In this document: piece by piece, positions 1 through 6,150 of the stretch
How positions within the stretch are numbered: position 1 is the first letter of the stretch
Layout of the letters: each line of letters begins with the position of its first letter
Source: Pelagibacteraceae bacterium TMED65
GTDB lineage: Bacteria > Pseudomonadota > Alphaproteobacteria > TMED127
NCBI GenBank assembly: GCA_002167215.1
Contig: NHDS01000025.1
Span: 20,873 to 40,496 of the forward strand
Direction: 5' to 3'
DNA length: 19,624 nucleotides
Program-made: the position numbers and the translations under genes
The notes under the pieces: model-generated
The model's database searches: none
The model's input: only the letters and a program-made list of their open reading frames with translations
What the model was told of the DNA's origin: nothing

Positions 1-879
1 GACGGGGTAGGTACTAAACTAAAAGTAGCTTTAGACTGTAACAAATTAAATTTTTTGGGTATTGATCTTGTAGCGATGTGTGTTAACGATATTTTGGCAA
101 ATGGGGGAGAACCACTTTTTTTTCTTGATTATTTTTCATCTTCAAAAATAAAGGATAAATTTTTTTTAGAAATCATCAAAAGTATTAATAAAGGATGTAA
201 AATCGCAGGTTGCTCGTTGATTGGCGGGGAAACAGCAGAAATGCCAGGAATTTATGCTAAGAATGATTTTGATATTGCCGGGTTTGCAGTGGGTGTAGTC
301 GAAAGAAAAAATTTGATAAATAAAAATAATGTTAAAATAAATGCCAAAATTATTGGTCTTAAATCGAACGGTTTTCACTCTAACGGCTTTTCTCTGATAA
401 GAAAGGTACTTGAAAATGAAAAAATGGCCTTAAATAGTGAGCATCCTTTTTTATTATCAAAGAGTATTGGTGATGAATTGATTTTACCAACAAAGATCTA
501 TGTCAAGTAAACACTTCCATTAATAAAAAAAAAATATATTGCCTCAATTGCCCATATTACTGGAGGTGGAATATTTGAAAATATAGAGAGAGCAATACCA
601 AAAAATTTAATGGCGGTTATTGATACGGAAAAATTTAAAGTACCAAAGTTATTTTCATGGTTTAAAAACTTATCTAAGATCTCAACAAATGAAATGCTCA
701 ATACATTCAATTGTGGCTTTGGTATGGTGCTTATCATTAATAAAAAAAATGAAGAATCTGTTTTAAAATATTTGAATAAAAATAAAATTAAATTTTCAAA
801 TATTGGTTATATTGATATTAAAAAGAACAATTCTAAAAATGTTCTAATTAAAAAATTTGGTGAATGGAATTTAAGATAG
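1..879 (+). pseudogene. purM: purM: AIR synthetase, 5'-truncated by the window and interrupted by an in-frame TAA
   Basis: Phosphoribosylformylglycinamidine cyclo-ligase makes aminoimidazole ribotide from FGAM with ATP in cytosolic purine synthesis. Reading starts at base 1 with the conserved DGVGTKL motif, so about 60 N-terminal residues lie upstream of the window. Family motifs follow in one frame: CVNDILANGGEP, GGETAEMPGIY, LKSNGFHSNGFSL and LPTKIYVK. A TAA at 508-510 then interrupts the frame. The same frame continues without a shift into AHITGGGIFENI (from 550), FNCGFGMVLI and the C-terminus, ending TAG at 877-879. In relatives the interrupted position is usually a Ser or similar residue after YVK, so a single change such as TCA to TAA would explain it. 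The first in-frame ATG after the stop is at 610, too late to restore the domain. Either this is a real nonsense mutation, giving two fragments, or a sequencing error. purN overlaps the 3' end by 16 nt. The identity is firm; the functional state is not. Confidence 0.88.
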
Positions 880-1436
880 CAATTTTAATTTCCGGAAGCG
901 GAAGTAACATGCTTAACATAATCAAAGCAAGTCAATCTGGCGAGATAAAATCAAAAATAGTGACTGTCATATCTAATAAAAGTAATGCACTTGGAATCAA
1001 AAAGGCAAAAAATAATAATATCAAAACCAAGATAATTAATGATAAGTTGTTATCAAAAGATGAATTTGAGACGAATTTATTTGAATATTTAAAAAAAAAA
1101 GATGTAAATCTTCTTTGTTTGGCAGGTTTTATGAAAATCCTAAGTAAAAATTTCATCAAAAATTTTGACCGTAAAATCATTAATATTCATCCTTCTCTTT
1201 TACCTTCATTTAAAGGACTTAATACTCACAAAAGAGCAATAAATATGAATGTAAAATTCTCTGGTTGTACAATTCATTATGTTAATGAACTTTTAGACTC
1301 CGGAAATATCATAGATCAAGAGATAGTTAGGATTAAAAAAAGTGATGATGAAAATTCTCTTAGAAAAAAGATATTGATGAAAGAACACAAATTGTATATA
1401 AAAGTATTGAAAAAATTGGAGAAAAATCTTGAGTAA
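864..1436 (+). CDS. purN: phosphoribosylglycinamide formyltransferase
   Basis: Transfers a formyl group from 10-formyl-tetrahydrofolate to GAR, the third step of purine synthesis, in the cytosol. The 190-residue protein has the full GART fold signature. An N-terminal ISGSGSNM phosphate-binding loop lies at about residues 9-16. The active-site block NIHPSLLPSFKGLNTH starts at 107, with catalytic Asn107 and His109. GCTIHYVNELLDSG follows, with Asp145 matching the third catalytic residue of the E. coli enzyme. Length is close to the usual 190-210. The ATG lies inside the end of purM (16-nt overlap), which suggests translational coupling. This purM-purN order is common in proteobacteria. The last 8 nt overlap a small TTG-initiated gene. 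Confidence 0.95.
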   Translation: MEFKIAILISGSGSNMLNIIKASQSGEIKSKIVTVISNKSNALGIKKAKNNNIKTKIINDKLLSKDEFETNLFEYLKKKDVNLLCLAGFMKILSKNFIKNFDRKIINIHPSLLPSFKGLNTHKRAINMNVKFSGCTIHYVNELLDSGNIIDQEIVRIKKSDDENSLRKKILMKEHKLYIKVLKKLEKNLE

Positions 1437-1551
1437 ATTTGATGGCAAAGAACATGAAGCTTTTTTTCAAAAATTCATGAAGGCTAGCATTGTAACCACT
1501 ATTTTGGTGACAATCCTTTTGGCTGTTCTTTGGTACTTTCTAATTTATTAA
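1429..1551 (+). CDS. 40-residue single-pass membrane protein, probable aa3-type cytochrome c oxidase subunit IV
   Basis: A short reading frame of 40 codons that an ordinary length cut-off would miss. It opens with TTG at 1429, preceded by GGAG at 1418-1421 with 7 nt spacing. An in-frame TGA at 1408-1410 rules out an upstream start, and the only internal ATG (1477) would leave 24 codons. Residues about 1-19 are soluble and contain the sequence KEHEAFFQKFMK; about 20-40 form one hydrophobic helix ending LWYFLIY. A short head with an EHE-x-(F/Y)-x-x-F pattern before one helix resembles the bacterial aa3 oxidase subunit IV family (PF07835), which in alphaproteobacteria is about 40-50 residues and sits at the edge of the oxidase. 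That assignment is by pattern only. The gene overlaps purN by 8 nt and ends exactly where the convergent ndk stop codon begins. Confidence 0.6.
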   Translation: MSKFDGKEHEAFFQKFMKASIVTTILVTILLAVLWYFLIY

Positions 1552-1965
1552 TTAGAAAATTTCCCTTTTTGAGAAAAAGAAATCTATTTCAATTTTGGCG
1601 TTTTCTTTGCTATCGGAACCATGAACAGAGTTTTCCTCGACTGATAATCCGTATAGTTTTCTAATAGTATTCTCATCTGCATTTTCAGGGTTTGTAGACC
1701 CCATTAACTCCCTATATTTTACAACAACATTTTTTCCTCTTAGTACTTGTACTACAATTGGGCCAGAAATCATATAATTACAAAGATCATCAAAAAAGGC
1801 TCTTTCTTTATGAACGTTATAAAAATTTTGAGCATCTTCTATTGAAAGCCTTAACATCTTTTGTGCTACAATCTTGATATTCTTTTCTTCAATCAATGAA
1901 TTTATATTTCCTGTTAGAGATCTTTTTACTGCGTCTGGTTTTATAATCGAAAGTGTTAAATCCAT
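1552..1965 (-). CDS. ndk: nucleoside diphosphate kinase
   Basis: Transfers the terminal phosphate of NTPs, mainly ATP, to NDPs through a phosphohistidine intermediate, balancing nucleotide pools in the cytosol. The 137-residue length is typical. LSIIKPDAVKR opens the protein. The central region has the usual FFDDLCNYMISGPIVVQVL segment, followed by the nucleotide-binding MGSTNP. The active-site block ENSVHGSDS places the catalytic histidine at residue 115. The gene is last in the pepA-holC-ndk set, 15 nt after holC, with GGAAAG as a moderate ribosome site. Its stop codon touches the stop codon of the convergent small membrane gene. Confidence 0.97.
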   Translation of the reverse strand: MDLTLSIIKPDAVKRSLTGNINSLIEEKNIKIVAQKMLRLSIEDAQNFYNVHKERAFFDDLCNYMISGPIVVQVLRGKNVVVKYRELMGSTNPENADENTIRKLYGLSVEENSVHGSDSKENAKIEIDFFFSKREIF

Positions 1966-1980
1966 AAATTCTTTCCAAAG

Positions 1981-2439
1981 TTATATTTGTTTCCATTTAA
2001 AAGGTATGTATTCGTCATACCAATTAATATTATAGTTTGTAATTAATTTTTCTTTCATACTTAAATTGAATTTTTTGTCGTTTGAATATGAGAAAATGAG
2101 AAATTTGCTGAACAGATTAAAATGTCTAATCTTTGCGCAAGGAGCAATAATTAAAGATTGTAAAGCTTTAGAATTTTTTAATTTCATATAATCGCCATCA
2201 AAAAGAACAATCTTATCTCTTTTTTTAATTAATTCTCCGTAAACTTTATGTGGTATAAAATTGTTTTTTTCTCTAGTCCAGAGAAACTTGTCTACCTCGT
2301 TTTTTGTTTCATCATCATTGAAGTTAACATAAACTCTCTCTTCTAGAAGAACTATTTTTTTACTTAATCTTATAAGGATGTCCTTAAAATTTGATTGTAT
2401 AGTATAAAAACTCAAAGAAATTTTATTTTTATTACCCAT
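1981..2439 (-). CDS. holC: DNA polymerase III chi subunit
   Basis: Chi is an accessory protein of the clamp loader that contacts single-strand binding protein during replication. The 152-residue protein is close to family size. It shows the diagnostic chi pattern DKFLWTREKNNFIPHKV at about residues 50-66, matching the L-W-T...F-x-P-H core of HolC proteins; the rest is poorly conserved, as is usual for chi. The start ATG lies within the last 8 nt of pepA. Proximity to pepA is seen in many proteobacteria, including E. coli where holC follows pepA, and this context supports the call. Replication use is known for the family, not seen in the sequence. Confidence 0.85.
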   Translation of the reverse strand: MGNKNKISLSFYTIQSNFKDILIRLSKKIVLLEERVYVNFNDDETKNEVDKFLWTREKNNFIPHKVYGELIKKRDKIVLFDGDYMKLKNSKALQSLIIAPCAKIRHFNLFSKFLIFSYSNDKKFNLSMKEKLITNYNINWYDEYIPFKWKQI

Positions 2440-3904
2440 AGTTTTGCTTAACGAAATGATCTAGCAGCCTCACACCAAAACCTGTTCCACCAGGTCTTGA
2501 TAGATCTGTTCCTTTTTTAGACCAGGTAACACCTGCAATATCTAAATGTGCCCATGGAACGTCACCAACAAATCTTTTCAAAAATTGAGCTGCGGTAATA
2601 CTACCAGCTCCACGAGTACCTGTAATATTTTTCATATCGGCAACATTACAGTTTAACAATTTATCAAATTCTTTGTCTAAAGGTAGTCTCCAAATTAATT
2701 CACGCGTTATTCTAGAGGATTTTAAAAGCTTTTCTGATAGATCCTCATTATTAGAAAAAAGGCCTGCATACCGGTCTCCTAATGCAACGATTATTGCTCC
2801 AGTTAACGTTGCCAGGTCGACCATTAGCTTTGGTTTGAATTTTTCCTTAATATACCATAACACATCAGCTAAGACTAACCTACCCTCTGCATCTGTATTT
2901 AAAACTTCTATGGTTTGGCCTGACATTGATTTAACTATATCTCCTGGTCTTTGAGCATTACCATCAGGCATATTTTCAACCAACCCAACGGCCCCTAAGA
3001 CATTTGCTTTAGATTTTCTTAGAGCTAAAGTATACATCAAGCCAGCAACTACTCCTGCTCCACCCATATCCCACTTCATATCTTCCATACCACCTGATGG
3101 CTTAATAGAAATACCACCTGTATCAAAAGTTACTCCTTTACCGATAAATGCTATGGGTGGTTGCTTTTTATCATTTGAACCGTTCCATCTCATTATCATC
3201 ACTCTAGCTGGTTTAACTGAACCTTGAGCAACACCAAGAAGCGCAAGCATCCCTAGTGATCTTAACTTTTTTTCATCGAAAACTTCAACTGATACTCCAA
3301 CCTTCTTCAAAACATTGCAAATTTCAACAAATTTCTGGGGAAAAAGGATATTAGCAGGTTCAGAAACTAAATCTCTTGTTAAGAAAACACCCTTGACTGC
3401 TTTTCCATTAGTTAATATGTCTCTTTGATTCTTGCTGATATCATTGTTTAAATCTAAAATTTTTAGGGTTTGAATATTAACCTTTTTTTTAGTCTTAACT
3501 TTATATTTATCAAATCTATACGATTTTAAGCTAAAACCGTTTAAAAGCGAACTTGCAAGTTCCTTATTTTCTGACAGATGAATAAACATCATAAGTATTT
3601 TACTAAAGCCTTTTCTTTCTAAAAAACTAAAGAGCTTACCACCATAAGCCTCTGTCTTTGAGAATTCATCAGGGTTTCCAGAGAAGTCAACTTTTACTAT
3701 CGTCAATGATTTGATATCATTTTTATGTCTGAAGTGAAATGTTTCAATCGCTTCATTTAGTTTGTTATCTCTAGCGACAGCGCTTTTTAAAATTTGGTTC
3801 TCTTCAGGTAAAATTTGTTGAGCTTTATAATTTTTAAAGTTCCTATTATATACGATCACTAGATGATCATTATCTGTTTTTTTTTTTTCAAAAGTTATTT
3901 TCAT
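2432..3904 (-). CDS. pepA: leucyl aminopeptidase (M17 family)
   Basis: A cytosolic two-metal exopeptidase that removes N-terminal residues, especially leucine, from peptides; in E. coli PepA also binds DNA. The 490-residue length is normal for M17. The variable N-terminal domain spans about 1-170. The catalytic domain then carries GKGVTFDTGG, SGGMEDMKWDMGGA and NTDAEGR. Metal and catalytic residues align with the E. coli enzyme at a constant offset of 14: Lys256, Asp261, Lys268, Asp279, Asp338, Glu340 and Arg342. All are present, so the enzyme should be active. It is first in the pepA-holC-ndk set and is divergent from lptF. Codons 6-10 contain a run of 12 A on the coding strand. Confidence 0.97.
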   Translation of the reverse strand: MKITFEKKKTDNDHLVIVYNRNFKNYKAQQILPEENQILKSAVARDNKLNEAIETFHFRHKNDIKSLTIVKVDFSGNPDEFSKTEAYGGKLFSFLERKGFSKILMMFIHLSENKELASSLLNGFSLKSYRFDKYKVKTKKKVNIQTLKILDLNNDISKNQRDILTNGKAVKGVFLTRDLVSEPANILFPQKFVEICNVLKKVGVSVEVFDEKKLRSLGMLALLGVAQGSVKPARVMIMRWNGSNDKKQPPIAFIGKGVTFDTGGISIKPSGGMEDMKWDMGGAGVVAGLMYTLALRKSKANVLGAVGLVENMPDGNAQRPGDIVKSMSGQTIEVLNTDAEGRLVLADVLWYIKEKFKPKLMVDLATLTGAIIVALGDRYAGLFSNNEDLSEKLLKSSRITRELIWRLPLDKEFDKLLNCNVADMKNITGTRGAGSITAAQFLKRFVGDVPWAHLDIAGVTWSKKGTDLSRPGGTGFGVRLLDHFVKQNYG

Positions 3905-3942
3905 TTAATCTATTATTTATCTCTAAAATTTGTAATAAATAA

Positions 3943-3971
3943 TGTATATTGCTTTTTTTACAATTATTCAA
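3943..3971 (-). promoter_or_regulatory. candidate pepA promoter in the pepA/lptF divergent region
   Basis: Read on the minus strand, TTGAAT (3966-3971) and TATACA (3943-3948) are separated by 17 nt, each matching 4 of 6 bases of the sigma-70 boxes. The transcript would start about 30 nt before the pepA ATG. On the plus strand TATATT (3945-3950) could be the -10 of lptF, so the two -10 boxes would overlap. I see no good -35 for lptF and no Shine-Dalgarno before its ATG. DNA this A+T-rich yields such matches by chance. Confidence 0.3.
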
Positions 3972-5056
3972 TGAAATTAGTTGATAAATATATACTTAAA
4001 CAACTACTTAATAATTCGTTTTTAATTCTATTATTAATTGTATCACTATTCTGTCTAGCAAAAAGTGTGCAACTGATAGAGCTAATGGTAGGACGAGGTC
4101 TTCCATTCTTTATTTTTATAAAGTTAATTTTACTTTCCCTTCCCCAAATAATACCAACCCTTTTGCCAGTTATAGTAAGTCTGTCTATTTTTTTTGTTTT
4201 ATCAAGAATGCAGACGGATAAGGAGTTGATTATTTTACAATCTTCGAGTTTTAATGTATTTGACATTTTAAAACCAATTATTCTTTTCTCAATTCTTATG
4301 AGCTCACTCAGTTTTTTTTTTACTCTTTATCAATCTCCAAAGTCAAATCAAGATTTTAAAGTCTTATTGTACACTCTAAAAAACGACTACTCCTCCACTC
4401 TTCTTCAAGAAGGAACATTCAATACATTTGGCAAAGACTTTACTATTTTTGTTAAACAAAGAAAAAAAGATGGACTTCATAACGTGTTTATTCACGATAC
4501 TCGAGATGAAAATAGAACATCAACACTAATAGCAAAAAAAGGTAATTTAATAACAACAAACGATTCTACAAAAATTTTACTAGAAGATGGTTCTCAACAC
4601 TTCCAATCTAAAGATAAAAAGCTTTCTGTTTTATACTTTGATAAATATTTATTAGACATTCAACAAAATGAGAACAATAGTTTTTTAAATAGATGGAAAT
4701 CTCCCTCTGAAAGAACCCTACAAGAGTTAAAAAAACCAAATATGAGTTCTGGTGACGACTTAAACAATCTTCAAGCTTTTAAAGCAGAATTAACACTTAG
4801 ATTCGCTATGCCAATAAATATTATAGGATTTGGAATTCTAATAATGTTTGTTACACTTTCATTTGGTTATAGTAGGAAAGAAAATATATCAAAAACACTT
4901 ATAGTTTTTTTAACAGTTATAATTTTGCAAATAATTTCTATAATATCTTCAAACCTTTCAATCAAGTTTTCAGATAGTGAAATGTTAAACTTTATTCCTA
5001 TTTTATTTTGTTTGTTATCGTTTTTCTTTTTTGTTCCTAGGTCAAAAAGATTATAA
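3971..5056 (+). CDS. lptF: LPS export ABC transporter permease LptF
   Basis: LptF pairs with LptG in the inner membrane. With the ATPase LptB (not in this window) they extract lipopolysaccharide and push it onto the periplasmic Lpt bridge. The 361-residue protein has the YjgP/YjgQ layout. Three helices lie near 15-35, 52-78 and 99-121, then a periplasmic beta-jellyroll at about 125-270, then three helices near 279-299, 307-328 and 338-355. The coupling region reads SRMQTDKELIILQSS, and AELTLRFAMP precedes helix 4 as in other LptF proteins. I place the start at ATG 3971, where MKLVDKYILK begins the family alignment. The frame is open upstream to 3863, but that extension would run into pepA and is low-complexity. 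The stop overlaps the lptG start as TAATG. Confidence 0.93.
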   Translation: MKLVDKYILKQLLNNSFLILLLIVSLFCLAKSVQLIELMVGRGLPFFIFIKLILLSLPQIIPTLLPVIVSLSIFFVLSRMQTDKELIILQSSSFNVFDILKPIILFSILMSSLSFFFTLYQSPKSNQDFKVLLYTLKNDYSSTLLQEGTFNTFGKDFTIFVKQRKKDGLHNVFIHDTRDENRTSTLIAKKGNLITTNDSTKILLEDGSQHFQSKDKKLSVLYFDKYLLDIQQNENNSFLNRWKSPSERTLQELKKPNMSSGDDLNNLQAFKAELTLRFAMPINIIGFGILIMFVTLSFGYSRKENISKTLIVFLTVIILQIISIISSNLSIKFSDSEMLNFIPILFCLLSFFFFVPRSKRL

Positions 5057-6150
5057 TGTTGAAAAGTAAAATCATTTTAAAATACTTAGTTAAAGAAAAT
5101 CTATCATCATTTTTAATAATTCTAACTTTCTCTTGTTTTCTTTTTATATCAATTGATTTGATAGAATTAATAAGAAGAAGTTCAAGTAAAAATATAGAAT
5201 TTAGTATTTTATTAAAAATGTCTATTTTTCATATTCCATCTTTATTTCCAATAATTCTGCCTACCGTGTTTTTACTTAGCTCAATGAACACCTATATGAA
5301 ACTTAATAAATTCAATGAACTAAGTGTTTTAAGAGCATCAGGTTTTTCAATTTGGTCTATAATTTCTCCAGCTTTAATAAATGCTTGTCTAATCAGCTTA
5401 ATTTTTATTCTAATATTCAATCCAATTTTTGCTCATATGAATATCAAATTTAAAAATTATGAGAGCATTTATTTTAAAGGAAATTCTGGTTTATATTCAA
5501 TATCTCAAACAGGCTTGTGGTTAAGAGAAAAAAATGAGGAGTTCGAATATGTAATAAATGCAAAGCATTATTCCTCAGAGGAAAAAAAACTTAAAGAAGT
5601 AAAAATTTTTAAATTTGATCTTGAAAATAAATTTTTAGAGAGAATTGATGTAGAAAGTGTTGAAATGATCAATGACAAATATTGGAAACTACTGCGTGGA
5701 TATAGATTAGAATTAAATAAAACACCAAATGAATTTGATACGTATGATTTAAATATAAATTTAGATGTAGCAAAGATTGAAAAAAATTTCCGTCCACCTG
5801 AAACAATAAGTTTTTGGGAATTAGAAAATTACATAAATAATTTAGAAAAATCTGGTTTTTCGGTAAAAAAACACATCATATATAAAAATTATCTTTATTC
5901 TTATCCTCTTATTCTTATTTCAATGGTTCTCTTAGGTTGCATACTTTCAATAAAAAAAGATAGAGTTAAAAAAAATATTCTTAAAATCATATCTGGAATC
6001 ATCATAGGTGTAGTTTTTCATTTTCTCTCAGATATAATAAAAACACTTGGACAGACTGGCAGTTTAAATGTATTTTTTGCAGTATGGGCGCCTCCCATTA
6101 TTTTTATTTTATTTCTTTTGAGCACACTTATACATTTTGAAGATGGTTAG
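5056..6150 (+). CDS. lptG: LPS export ABC transporter permease LptG
   Basis: The second inner-membrane permease of the LptB2FG lipopolysaccharide exporter. The 364-residue protein repeats the LptF layout. An N-terminal amphipathic start is followed by helices at about 15-38, 58-78 and 100-122. A periplasmic domain spans about 125-270, with three helices after about 278. LNKFNELSVLRASGFSIW (about 83-100) is the cytoplasmic coupling segment that contacts LptB. Near the C-terminus FHFLSDIIKTLGQTG and AVWAPPIIF are characteristic of LptG rather than LptF. The start overlaps the lptF stop by one base, so the two are probably made in equal amounts. The stop overlaps the lptD start by 8 nt. Confidence 0.93.
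   Translation: MLKSKIILKYLVKENLSSFLIILTFSCFLFISIDLIELIRRSSSKNIEFSILLKMSIFHIPSLFPIILPTVFLLSSMNTYMKLNKFNELSVLRASGFSIWSIISPALINACLISLIFILIFNPIFAHMNIKFKNYESIYFKGNSGLYSISQTGLWLREKNEEFEYVINAKHYSSEEKKLKEVKIFKFDLENKFLERIDVESVEMINDKYWKLLRGYRLELNKTPNEFDTYDLNINLDVAKIEKNFRPPETISFWELENYINNLEKSGFSVKKHIIYKNYLYSYPLILISMVLLGCILSIKKDRVKKNILKIISGIIIGVVFHFLSDIIKTLGQTGSLNVFFAVWAPPIIFILFLLSTLIHFEDG

Noticed and set aside
55..510. A separate small PurM-like gene starting at TTG 55
   Set aside because: The frame is open from base 1 and already shows DGVGTKL, so this is the middle of purM and not a start.
522..534. A-run in purM as the cause of a frameshift
   Set aside because: The reading frame is the same before and after the run; only the TAA interrupts it.
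556..567. GGAGG at 560-564 as a ribosome site for restart after the purM stop
   Set aside because: These bases encode the conserved glycine run of HITGGG, and no in-frame start codon lies at suitable spacing.
610..879. A separate 89-residue gene starting at ATG 610
   Set aside because: It is in frame with and homologous to the purM C-terminal half; treated as part of the interrupted gene.
3863..3970. N-terminal extension of LptF to 3863
   Set aside because: It overlaps the divergent pepA coding sequence, is low-complexity, and the family alignment begins at ATG 3971.
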